Under the pieces are notes generated by a model. That model was not told the DNA's origin and made no database searches. It worked only from the letters and a program-made list of their open reading frames with translations. A stretch of DNA of 40,169 nt from Fibrobacter sp. (GTDB lineage Bacteria > Fibrobacterota > Chitinivibrionia > Chitinivibrionales > Chitinispirillaceae), in assembly GCA_012515615.1 (NCBI GenBank), contig JAAYYB010000135.1, positions 1 to 40,169 of the forward strand. Direction: 5' to 3'. Below are positions 33,115-40,169 of the stretch, one piece after another; the first letter of the stretch is position 1, and every line of letters begins with the position of its first letter. Made by a program: the position numbers and the translations under genes.

Positions 33115-34854
33115 ATGGGAAAAAATATGATTGTTTATCGTAATTTCCGTCAGGCTGTGCCTCTTAAGGAGTGTACAGGGAGAATCAAATCTCTTCTGTC
33201 GAGAATTGACGGAATGAGTAGTTCCTGTTACCAAAATGCGGTTTCGCTTCTGATGGAGTGCGGAGAGCTGGAGACAGGTGTAACTGATTTTTTATGTCCG
33301 GAAAAAGATGAGATATTCTCGACAAAAATTGAGTCCTGCAGAGAACTGTCGATGCTTGCGGGTCTGATAGTGTGCCGTTTATGGATCAATGAGGCAATTG
33401 ATTTAGAGAGTCTTAACGAAGCCAGGCGATTGCTTTTTAAGATAGAGTCCTGGAAAATAAAAGAGATTCTGCTCAGTGTTCCTGAGGGGTTTGTTTATTA
33501 TGGGCTGTATCCTGAGACCTATATAGAAGCTGCGCGGCAGTTTAAAGAGCAGATGTCTCCGGAGTCGGTTCTTGTGATCGGTTTAAGGAGTATTGGAACG
33601 ACGCTGTCGGCACTGGTGAGTGCACAGTTGAAACTTCTGGGGTGTAAAGTAAAGCCGTTTACGCTTCGTCCAAGGGGGCACCCTTTTTCCAGGGGAATTC
33701 AGATTGATTCTGCTGCTGAGGAGTTTTTGCGGAGGGCAGGATCCTGCAGTGTTGTGGTTGTCGATGAGGGGCCGGGGTTGAGTGGGTCATCACTGACAGG
33801 AACACTTGAGAAGCTCAGCGGGCTTGGTTTTGGTGAAGAGAGGACAGTGGTGTTCCCAAGCTGGATTCCTGATGGGAGCAGGTTTTTAAATGAGAGCGCG
33901 CGTGAGCTCTGGCCCAGGTACCGGAAATTCACCGGTGAATTTGACAATCTGTGGGTTGACAGTGGCAGATTAGCGAGCGGGTTTGGTATGGAAATAGCTC
34001 AAAACCTGTCGGCGGGTATGTGGAGGCCACATTTTATTGAAGATGCTTCTTTCCCTGCCGTACATCCGCATCATGAGAGAAGAAAGTTTCTCCTGAAGTC
34101 AGATAGCAAGAAGTGCTTTCTTGCAAAATTTGTCGGACTGGGTAGATATGGAGAGTATCTGGTGCAGAGGGCGCGTCGTCTGGCGGAAGGCGGATTCGGT
34201 CCGCAGGTAAAAGAGCTCTCAAACGGTTTTCTGCTTATGAAAGTTATTGACGGAAAACCGATGAGTATTCCTGTTCCGGGTGATGATTTTTTGGGCAGGG
34301 CAGCGCAGTATTGCGCCTTTATCAGGAACAAGTTTCCTTCGAAGCTGACCGTTACTCTTGACAGTATGCAGGAGATGATTATCGGGAACGTGAGGGCTGG
34401 GGTGGGGGAGAAGTGGGGTAGAAATGCTGAAGCGGCCTGCGGAGTGTCGCCCGATATTTACGAAAGTGAACCGGTTGCTGTTGACGGCAGGATGATGCCC
34501 CATGAGTGGATAAGGACAAATGGGGGGTATTTTAAGGTCGATCACCTGGAGCATCATTGCGATCAGTTTTTCCACGGCTCTCAGAATATTGTATGGGATA
34601 TAGCCGGGTTATGTATTGAGTTCAGGCTTTCTTCTGGTGAAGTAGAGGAGCTGATCAAAAGGTACGTTGAATTGTCGGGGGATAAAGATATAAGAATGAG
34701 GCTTCCTTTTTTCAGAATCGCTTATCTTGCGTTTCGTATCGGGTATGTGTCTCTTGCGGCTGATTCGCTTTCCGGTGATCAGGACGGCAGGAGGTTTGAA
34801 CTGTTGAGGGATTTTTACAGGGAAGAGTTAAAAAAGAGCCTGATGGCTTATTAG
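33115..34854 (+). CDS. Phosphoribosyltransferase-like domain fused to a kinase-like domain
   Basis: A 579-residue two-part protein (numbering from the ATG at 33115). The N-terminal ~280 residues look like a type I PRTase: VLVIGLRSIGTTLSALVSAQ (about 152-171) and the PRPP-loop analogue VVVVDEGPGLSGSSLTG (about 213-229), where the usual pair of acidic residues is D-E. From about 320 the protein resembles the aminoglycoside/choline-kinase fold: FLLKSDSKKCFLAKFVGLG (Lys strand), FLLMKVIDGKPM (hinge) and FKVDHLEHHCDQFF..NIVWDIAGL (catalytic/metal region). I know of no characterised enzyme with this pairing. The open frame starts at 33097, inside the 90-nt element; starts at 33115 or 33127 are more plausible. 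Possible job: transferring ribose-phosphate or phosphate to the product. Confidence 0.65.
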   Translation: MGKNMIVYRNFRQAVPLKECTGRIKSLLSRIDGMSSSCYQNAVSLLMECGELETGVTDFLCPEKDEIFSTKIESCRELSMLAGLIVCRLWINEAIDLESLNEARRLLFKIESWKIKEILLSVPEGFVYYGLYPETYIEAARQFKEQMSPESVLVIGLRSIGTTLSALVSAQLKLLGCKVKPFTLRPRGHPFSRGIQIDSAAEEFLRRAGSCSVVVVDEGPGLSGSSLTGTLEKLSGLGFGEERTVVFPSWIPDGSRFLNESARELWPRYRKFTGEFDNLWVDSGRLASGFGMEIAQNLSAGMWRPHFIEDASFPAVHPHHERRKFLLKSDSKKCFLAKFVGLGRYGEYLVQRARRLAEGGFGPQVKELSNGFLLMKVIDGKPMSIPVPGDDFLGRAAQYCAFIRNKFPSKLTVTLDSMQEMIIGNVRAGVGEKWGRNAEAACGVSPDIYESEPVAVDGRMMPHEWIRTNGGYFKVDHLEHHCDQFFHGSQNIVWDIAGLCIEFRLSSGEVEELIKRYVELSGDKDIRMRLPFFRIAYLAFRIGYVSLAADSLSGDQDGRRFELLRDFYREELKKSLMAY

Positions 34855-34868
34855 CGGGGAGAAAAGTG

Positions 34869-35636
34869 ATGAATGAAATGGCAGCGAAAATAAAGGAGCT
34901 TGGGCCCTGGTTTCATAACCTTCATTTTCCTGACGGCACGCAGACTGCTCCTGAGCATCCGTTGGGGGACTTTCCTTATTATAAATGGAAAGAGATATCA
35001 GTTTTTCTTCCGGATTTAGAAGGGTGGAGAGTGCTTGACATTGGATGCAATGCAGGTTTCTACAGCTTTGAGCTGGCGAGGCTGGGGGCGCAGGTGACTG
35101 CCATAGATATTGATTCACATTATCTGAACCAGGCGTTCTGGGCTGCACAGCAGTTGGGGCTGCAGGACCGGGTTGAGTTTAAGAACATGCAGGTTTATGA
35201 TCTGGCCCGTACAGAAGAGAAGTATGATCTTGTATGGTATATGGGTGTTTTTTATCATCTGAGGTACCCTCTTTTGTCTCTTGACATAGTTTCCAGGATC
35301 ACCACACAGATGATGGTTTTTCAGACGTTGACTCTTCCTGGAACGGAAAGCTATGCAGAGAGGGAAAATGTAGAGCTTTTCGAAAGAGAGGTGATGAATC
35401 AGGAGGGGTGGCCGAAGATGGCTTTTATTGAGCACTCGCTTGCCGATGATCCGACTAACTGGTGGGCGCCTAATCACAACGCGGTGATGGCGATGCTGAG
35501 GGCAAGCGGGTTCCGGGTGGTTGAGCGGCCATCGCATGAAGTTTATATCTGCGAAAAAGAGCAACGCGAAATGGATCCGCAGGATATGCGCCAGAAAGAG
35601 TATGTGGCGGCGACAGGACTGGGGAGAGTTTTTTGA
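34869..35636 (+). CDS. SAM-dependent methyltransferase, TIGR04290-like
   Basis: A 255-residue class I methyltransferase. SAM motif I is VLDIGCNAGFYSFELARLGA, motif post-I is VTAIDIDSHYLNQA, and WYMGVFYHLRYPLLSLD is motif IV, as in CmoB-like enzymes. The opening KIKELGPWFHNLHFPDGTQT and FQTLTLPGTES match my memory of TIGR04290 (Rta_06860 family), which typically lies in glycan-type clusters. A GTG at 34866 is possible, but GGGGAG sits seven bases before the ATG at 34869. It is probably the last gene of the cluster, methylating the glycan or its carrier. The family has no proven substrate that I know of. Confidence 0.88.
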   Translation: MNEMAAKIKELGPWFHNLHFPDGTQTAPEHPLGDFPYYKWKEISVFLPDLEGWRVLDIGCNAGFYSFELARLGAQVTAIDIDSHYLNQAFWAAQQLGLQDRVEFKNMQVYDLARTEEKYDLVWYMGVFYHLRYPLLSLDIVSRITTQMMVFQTLTLPGTESYAERENVELFEREVMNQEGWPKMAFIEHSLADDPTNWWAPNHNAVMAMLRASGFRVVERPSHEVYICEKEQREMDPQDMRQKEYVAATGLGRVF

Positions 35637-35669
35637 ATTGGGCGTTTACCGGGCTTCATGTTAAACTAT

Positions 35670-35887
35670 AAGAATAAGAATAAAGATTTTTTGGAATGGG
35701 GCGTCCCCCCTTTCGCTTCAGCCCGGTTAGGAAACCGGTCTTCCGCTATCCCCTGGTGCTGTCCACCGGCAGTGGAGGCAGTTACCACCTTCGCGGTCTT
35801 GTCTGTCCGGCGCATCGCACCGTAGAACTGTAGGTAGATTAAAATTTTTGTAGAAAGAGACGTCCGCCGGACATCTCTACCCAGCAC
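35670..35887 (+). repeat. Dispersed ~200-bp repeat, family A, copy 2
   Basis: Same orientation as copy 1 (base 1-150). Landmarks: AGAATAAAGA near 35675, CCCTTTCGCTTCAGCCCG at 35708-35725, CCGGTCTTCCGCTATCCCC, and CTGTAGGTAGATTAAAA. It ends with an AGAGACGTCCG..CGGACATCTCT imperfect palindrome (35856-35878). Together with copy 3 it forms a head-to-head pair with no spacer, directly after the cluster's last gene. Confidence 0.8.
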
Positions 35888-36090
35888 ATGCTTGAATTCT
35901 TCCAGGCTATAACCATTTTAATCTACCACCAGTTCGTATCTGCGGCAGCAAGGGCGTTTGAAAATGTGATGACCATACCTGCCTGCACAACAGGTGGACA
36001 ACACGGGGTGATAGCGCAAGACCGGCGTCTTCGACGGGCTGGAGCGAAAGAGGGGGCACCCTCTTCCAAAAGCTCTTTATTCTTAATTAT
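35888..36090 (-). repeat. Dispersed ~200-bp repeat, family A, copy 3 (inverted)
   Basis: Reverse orientation to copy 2. Read on the minus strand it gives AGCCCGTC, GACGCCGGTCTTGCGCTATC, TGGTAGATTAAAATGG and ends GAATTCAAGCAT, matching copy 1 closely. Both copies 2 and 3 extend outward to an AAGAATAAAGA word. The plus strand is open through this copy into the next gene, but that is not a real N-terminal extension: a signal peptide and ribosome site begin the gene at 36203. Confidence 0.85.
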
Positions 36091-36202
36091 TATTACTTGT
36101 ATTTGGGGCAATCTCTTCCAAAAAGTCTTACTTTATACCTATAGTGTGCATTACATATATTATTTATTCTATACCAGTAACAGGCATTTTAAAGGAAAAG
36201 GA

Positions 36203-37123
36203 ATGATGATCAGAAAAATCTCGACGCTTACGGCTACGGTTATTTTTGCGGCGGCATCAGTTTACAGTCAGGCTGTTTCTTTCAGCTCCCCGGTGCCATG
36301 GACAACTCAGCGCAATGATACGATCATTGCCAGGGCACAGATTGACACTGCGCAGATCAAGAAAAAGTCGATATTCATGACGCTTTCACTTTTTTCCAAT
36401 GGAAAAAAGAGCACGCTGTCCAGCAAGACTTTTAAGATCAGCGATTATGCCGGGGAGTTTTCATTCGGAAGGATAAACAGGAACCTGGTGGGGGGCAGGG
36501 ATTTTCTTCAGATCGACTGGTCGATCCCGGGCGGGCAGATGAAGGGTACAATAGCCCCGGTTGGAATCGTGAATCTGGACAAGGTTAAGAAAAGCGAGCC
36601 GGTGAAAGCGATTGCGGCTGCCAGTGGTGCAACTCCCGCGGCTTTGGTATCGGCGGTTAAAGATGAGAATTTCCAGAAGGCCGGAAAAATTGAGTTTGCC
36701 ACGGCGTGGAACAAGGAAGCGCTGTTTATAGTCCTGAAGAAGAATCAGGAACCCGGAGCGGTTCAGTTTTCTCTGGATGGTAAGAGTGGGAAGAACGCTT
36801 TTGTCTCATATCCTGACAGGTTTATTTCCTACACCCCGGCAAATGATTCTCTGGCAGCATTCCATTTTACCCGTGACCTGAAGGATAATGTGATTCGGTA
36901 TGCTTCTGAGAAGTGGCAGACAGAAATCACAAAAGAGGTTACCGGTGACAAAGTGGTGATTCGGGTTCCGTGGTACGATACCGGGGTAGTTCCTTTTGAG
37001 GAGAGGTCGATAGGGTTTGGAGTGTTTGCGGTTGATCAGAAGGAAAAGGTAACGGCATCGGTTCCTGAGGGAGCGCAGGCTTTTATCCCTGGCACCTGGG
37101 GCAATCTGGTGCTTCAGAAGTAG
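36203..37123 (+). CDS. Secreted protein with CBM9/DOMON-like domain
   Basis: A 306-residue exported protein. AAAGGAAAAGGA precedes the ATG at 36203; the signal peptide is MMIRKISTLTATVIFAAASV with cleavage near YSQA. Residues about 20-120 are beta-rich (FMTLSLFSNGKKSTLSS, FLQIDWSIPGG). The second half (about 165-300) resembles family-9 carbohydrate-binding-like/DOMON modules: FATAWNKEALFIVLKKNQ, VQFSLDGK, VIRVPWYDTGVVP and IGFGVFAVD, the pattern of 'actual minus expected' strands seen in those domains. It may bind carbohydrate at the surface or in the periplasm. The long open frame upstream from 35888 belongs to the repeat. A hairpin (37131-37161) follows. Confidence 0.75.
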   Translation: MMIRKISTLTATVIFAAASVYSQAVSFSSPVPWTTQRNDTIIARAQIDTAQIKKKSIFMTLSLFSNGKKSTLSSKTFKISDYAGEFSFGRINRNLVGGRDFLQIDWSIPGGQMKGTIAPVGIVNLDKVKKSEPVKAIAAASGATPAALVSAVKDENFQKAGKIEFATAWNKEALFIVLKKNQEPGAVQFSLDGKSGKNAFVSYPDRFISYTPANDSLAAFHFTRDLKDNVIRYASEKWQTEITKEVTGDKVVIRVPWYDTGVVPFEERSIGFGVFAVDQKEKVTASVPEGAQAFIPGTWGNLVLQK

Positions 37124-37130
37124 CTTGCGG

Positions 37131-37161
37131 GGACTATAGAAAAATGCTATTTTCATAGTCC
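37131..37161 (+). terminator. Hairpin after the CBM9-like gene
   Basis: GGACTATAGAAAA pairs with TTTTCATAGTCC with one bulged A and a short loop, eight bases after the stop codon. No strong T-run follows, so it may end or stabilise the transcript. Confidence 0.55.
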
Positions 37162-37196
37162 TGAATTCGTAATTTTGAATTCATAGTTTTTTACAT

Positions 37197-37273
37197 GGTG
37201 GCTGTAGTTCAATGGTTAGAGCACTGGATTGTGGTTCCAGTTGTTGGGGGTTCGAGTCCCCTCAGCCACCCCA
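37197..37273 (+). tRNA. tRNA-His (anticodon GTG)
   Basis: A 77-base cloverleaf. The acceptor GGTGGCT pairs with AGCCACC, including the extra 5' G opposite C73 that is the tRNA-His identity element. D arm TAGTTCAATGGTTAGAGCA; anticodon arm CTGGATTGTGGTTCCAG with loop TTGTGGT, giving GTG; T arm GGGGGTTCGAGTCCCC; CCA is encoded. It matches E. coli hisR in length and most stems. A terminator follows. Confidence 0.97.
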
Positions 37274-37282
37274 TATAATTTA

Positions 37283-37328
37283 AAGGCGCTTTTCTGGCGG
37301 ATTTAGCAGAAAATGGCCTTTTTTTTTC
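37283..37328 (+). terminator. Rho-independent terminator after tRNA-His
   Basis: AGGCGCTTTTCTG (from 37284) pairs with CAGAAAATGGCC with two mismatches near the base, followed by a run of ten T (37319-37327 region). It lies ten bases after the tRNA end. Confidence 0.8.
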
Positions 37329-37857
37329 GTCTTCGGATTTCTCCTGTTTTTTACCCTTTTCCCTGCCTTTTTCATACAAACTGTGTACATTGACATATGC
37401 AAATAAGATACTGCCGAGTGCTGCTGGGGCGGGAAGTTGAAGGCAGTTTTAGGGGTGAATTGATCATGATATTTGGGTTAGGAGCCTATTCCCTGTGTCG
37501 CCAGTGTTGAATATATCATAATTACGGCAGGCAGAAAGAGCATTTACAACATTGGCGGTATGGGTACCGTGGCCAAAAATGCGGCGTAGTGACCAAATGT
37601 TATATGAGTTTATTTTTCTGTAAAATTAACTTCACTCTTCCTGCAGTACCTTTAACCTCTCGAATATACTGAAAATAATACCTCTATTTAGCATTGAATT
37701 CCAGTGGCCGCTCACCAGTCGCTCACCCCTGCAGCAGTATGTAAGGAGATTCCTGATGTCAAGCATAGATGCGCTCTACTTACTAATAAATTAACATATA
37801 ATTACGACAAAAACTGTCGCCGATTGAGGTTAATTTAAGAAGAGACAGAAAGGCTTA
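37329..37857. other. Gene-poor intergenic region
   Basis: About 530 bases with no recognised gene. CGCCAGTGTTG (37499-37509) and CAACATTGGCG (37547-37557) form an inverted repeat with one G-U pair and a 37-base loop. A 38-codon frame from about 37397 has no support. I saw no duplicated tRNA 3' end that would mark an integrated element. Confidence 0.4.
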
Positions 37858-38262
37858 ATGAATATGATTGACTCAAAAATACTCCGCAGAAGACGACACC
37901 GTCATAGGAAAAAACTGTTCTTCCCATGGGTTGACGTAAATAATTCTATTGAACATCAAGATGAACTTCTTGCTGACGAGTTTCTTGATCGTGACTATCC
38001 TCCCTTTATTCGCGAAAAATACCCGGTAATATGTAATGAGGGTCATTTAAATGCGGATGAGGTGATTGATATCTTAAAAGAGAGATATCTGCCAGAGGCC
38101 CGCAGATGCCCCTGTTGTGAAACTGATCCCGACAAACTGAGTTGGGTTTATTTTCGAAGCCCCGGGTGGACATGGGAAATGCTGTGCGGAAGAGCGGGCA
38201 TACTGACTATATGTAACGAATGCAGGGTACAAGTGGATTTCTTTATGATATCTATGAGCTGA
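37858..38262 (+). CDS. Hypothetical protein with C-terminal zinc-ribbon-like cysteines
   Basis: A 134-residue protein. The N terminus is very basic (ILRRRRHRHRKKLFFPW). The C-terminal half has two cysteine pairs, CPCCETD (about 94-100) and CNECR (about 127-131), spaced for a zinc ribbon around the phrase YFRSPGWTWEMLCGRAG, which I recall from other unnamed small proteins. No enzyme motif. AGAAAGG lies before the ATG at 37858. It stands alone between the tRNA and an inverted repeat at 38327-38358. The function is unknown; nucleic-acid binding would fit the basic start and ribbon but is a guess. Confidence 0.65.
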   Translation: MNMIDSKILRRRRHRHRKKLFFPWVDVNNSIEHQDELLADEFLDRDYPPFIREKYPVICNEGHLNADEVIDILKERYLPEARRCPCCETDPDKLSWVYFRSPGWTWEMLCGRAGILTICNECRVQVDFFMISMS

Positions 38263-38837
38263 ATAAACTTATTTCCTTAATCCTAAGTGCATGGGATTCA
38301 AACGGTATGCAAAACAGGGTGAATAGCGGAAGAATAAGACTATCGATCAATTCTTCCGTTGTATTCTGCCCTAACGCCACACAAATAGCCTCGATTCAAG
38401 ACTGCTGACGTTGCGAAGATTGATGAGGCGTGTTTCATCTTCGGAGCACGGGAAAATCAGCTTGTAGCCTAAATTTGCCAGCCATCCCTTCGTTTTTAAG
38501 AGTGGGGGTGGGGGGAGGGATGTTGGTTTAGGAATCCCTATCCGTGTTTGTTTGCCTTATGGGTTGCTTAATTTGTAATCGTAAGGGTATAATCTTTTAT
38601 ATGTGCATTTTTGCGATTGTTACATACAAAAGTATTTTATTGAAGCGAAATGCGTCCCGACTTGCTTGCGGAAAATAAAATATTTGCTCGGCAATCCCGG
38701 ACGCAATTAAGGGTGTTGCATACAGGAAAACAACAGCGGTTATTTCGCCGCCCGTTGAAATTTGGTTTTCCTGCTCTAATAAGGAATGTGACTTTTTGAT
38801 TATAGCCGGTCCACAAGAAAAGGAAGGAATATTGACA
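38263..38837. other. Intergenic region with two short hairpins
   Basis: No credible gene. CGGAAGAAT (38327-38335) and ATTCTTCCG (38350-38358) form a perfect 9-bp stem downstream of the 37858 gene, a possible terminator without T-run. CGAAGAT..ATCTTCG near 38415-38443 is a second. A G-rich run lies at 38501-38520. Confidence 0.4.
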
Positions 38838-39464
38838 ATGAAAAAAGCTATGTTACTCCTATTTTCAGTAGCTGTTTGCATATATGCTGATATGGTGGGA
38901 ACCGCTGCTAATGGGCGGAAAGTGATACTCAAAGATGATGGCACATGGTTCTTTGACAGTATTACTTCTGTAGAAACTGCAAAAAGCACTGAATCTGATG
39001 GTTTCCGGGATTTTACTTGGGGAATGAGTCAAGCGAAGGTCAAAGCAATAGAAAAATCAAAGTTTATACCTGATGTTTCAACGGACAAAATCCTTGGATA
39101 CCAGACTTCAGTTGCTGGTTTGGGTGCATTAGTGACGTACGTGTTTGTTAATGACAAGTTATATAAAGGAAAATATGTGTTTGTTGAAGAGCACTCGAAT
39201 CGCAATGACTACATTTCTGATTACGAATCGATTAAGAAGATTCTTGTTAAAAAGTACGGTGAGCCAAAAGAGTCAAATACAATCTGGAAGAATGTTCTTT
39301 ATCGCGATGATTATCAAGATTGGGGTATGGCATTGTCAATAGGCCATCTTGTCTTTTATTCTGAATGGGAAACGGCGACTACAGATATTTCACTTACTAT
39401 GCATGGTGATAATTACAAAATCAGCTTTGAGGCAGAATATTTGAGCAAGAATTCGGGTAAATAA
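38838..39464 (+). CDS. Exported protein of unknown function
   Basis: A 208-residue protein with a signal peptide (MKKAMLLLFSVAVCIYADMV, cleavage near the Ala-Asp). The first mature part, TAANGRKVILKDDGTWFF, is a short 'DGTW' motif common in small secreted proteins. The main part, FRDFTWGMSQAKVKAIEKS and LVTYVFVNDKLYKGKYVFVE, follows a pattern I know from uncharacterised periplasmic or lipoprotein-like proteins of the 'GIKWGMTKEEVK' style. AGGAAGGA lies about 10 bases before the ATG at 38838; a TTG-started frame from 38796 is less likely. AT-rich like its neighbours. The role is unknown. Confidence 0.65.
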   Translation: MKKAMLLLFSVAVCIYADMVGTAANGRKVILKDDGTWFFDSITSVETAKSTESDGFRDFTWGMSQAKVKAIEKSKFIPDVSTDKILGYQTSVAGLGALVTYVFVNDKLYKGKYVFVEEHSNRNDYISDYESIKKILVKKYGEPKESNTIWKNVLYRDDYQDWGMALSIGHLVFYSEWETATTDISLTMHGDNYKISFEAEYLSKNSGK

Positions 39465-39989
39465 AGCAAATGCAAGTATGGAATCAAAGGATGCTTCTGG
39501 TTTCTGATTTAACATTAAGGTTTTCATTATGGAATATTTGGCGCTGATCTCTACCATATTCTGCGGCCCGTGGAGTAGCGTGAGCCCCGGTCGGTGTGAA
39601 TTTTGCGCAGGTTAATCATAGGTCAATTACCTTTAGTCAATGTTCCAAAAAGCTTTTTCTCACCACCACTCCGGCGGCCTCCAAAGCACCGGGCTCCCTT
39701 TTTTCACCGAGATGACATCTTTGTGCTTTTCCAGCCACTGATCGAATTTGACACCCGGTTGGGCATGCTTCCTGAAACTTTGATTGAAGATATTTGGTGA
39801 GATTTCCCGGCATTCAATTATCTCTTTTGGTAAACCGATACTATTAACGAATATATTATTCTACGTCAATCAGTATAAAAGCATCTGCTCTTCTCAGCAC
39901 CTCTTCAAATACCTGTTATCATCCATTTCCTGTCTCCTCTTCTCCGAGACCAGGATGTCCGCCGACCCGTCCGCGTTCTTTCGGAAATA
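39465..39989. other. Gene-poor region with degenerate coding remnants
   Basis: No intact gene. On the minus strand, around 39655-39850, a short open stretch includes FDQWLEKHKDVISVKKGSP and ends in a stop near 39659; it has no start or family I recognise and is separated from another short fragment (RRADAFILIDVE) by stops. It may be debris of a mobile element or a toxin-like gene. Confidence 0.3.
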
Positions 39990-40169
39990 AAGTCGTCCGG
40001 TATTGTTCTCGCCCGTTGAAAAATGGACTTCCATGAAGTCCGAGTGCATAATCCGGTTTTATTCGGCACTGATTCCGGAAATTATCCGGCAGGTGATTCC
40101 GGCGGTATTCGGCACCCATTCCGGCCAATTTCCGGCAGGTTTTTAATGTTTTCCGGAATGGGTGCCGGA
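39990..40169. mobile_element. Clustered TTCCGG inverted repeats, possible insertion-sequence end
   Basis: CGGCACCCATTCCGG (40110-40124) is matched by its exact reverse complement CCGGAATGGGTGCCG (40153-40167). Several further TTCCGG or ATCCGGCAGG words occur between 40064 and 40140. Arrays of short repeated ends of this kind recall IS21-type termini, but no transposase is inside the window, so the call is tentative. Confidence 0.35.

Noticed and set aside
35888-36202. Open frame in line with the secreted CBM9-like gene, giving a 105-residue N-terminal extension
   Set aside because: It runs through a dispersed repeat copy; a ribosome site and signal peptide begin at 36203.
37197-37273. tRNA-His as an integration (att) site for a mobile island to its right
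   Set aside because: No integrase and no repeated tRNA 3' end could be found in the window.

Overview
The window looks like a chromosomal piece of a Gram-negative, plant-polymer-degrading bacterium, most plausibly of the FCB group (Fibrobacterota/Chitinispirillia-like). The reasons are a secreted GH9 cellulase with a C-terminal sorting-like beta domain, a second protein ending in a similar domain, a GH52 beta-xylosidase, outer-membrane beta-barrel proteins ending in aromatic residues, and CsgG-like/lipoprotein genes. The phylum is an inference from protein style; no rRNA or marker gene is present.

Layout. 1-450: dispersed repeats. 453-2594 (minus): a small redox operon of flavodoxin, Fe-S aldo/keto reductase (with an apparent frameshift that cuts off its last cluster) and a MazG-like pyrophosphohydrolase. 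3092-8220: GH9 endoglucanase, FmdB zinc-ribbon protein, GH52 beta-xylosidase. 8477-14299: an AT-rich accessory stretch with a GNAT, an outer-membrane protein, a CsgG-like/beta-barrel fusion, a lipoprotein with a 27-bp tandem repeat, and a broken secreted protein. 14446-16226 (minus): a stress-type operon of DUF892/YciE, rhodanese, a 57-residue DUF1328 membrane protein and dodecin. 36203-39464: secreted CBM9-like protein, tRNA-His, and two poorly known proteins. The right edge holds short inverted repeats that resemble an insertion-sequence end.

The centre of interest is a co-directional 19-kb cluster (16502-35636, 19 genes, many start/stop overlaps). It encodes two sugar-nucleotide epimerases, an MDR dehydrogenase, a Gfo/Idh/MocA oxidoreductase, two GT4 glycosyltransferases, four CgeB-type glycosyltransferases, a sugar nucleotidyltransferase, a PIG-L deacetylase, a CelD/FemAB-type acyltransferase, two histidine phosphatases, a TIGR04290-like methyltransferase, and two unusual proteins: a glycoside hydrolase whose TIM-barrel halves are in swapped order (circular permutation) and a phosphoribosyltransferase-like domain fused to a kinase-like domain. 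Together they look like a complete pathway for making, modifying and editing a glycan or glycosylated small molecule; the product is unknown to me.

The 275-bp gap between the stress operon and this cluster carries back-to-back matches to the sigma-54 (-24/-12) promoter consensus, one facing each way. Two repeat families (a REP-like composite unit and a ~200-bp element present as a head-to-head pair) sit at the cluster's boundaries and inside it, together with a 90-nt nested inverted repeat in an internal intergenic gap.
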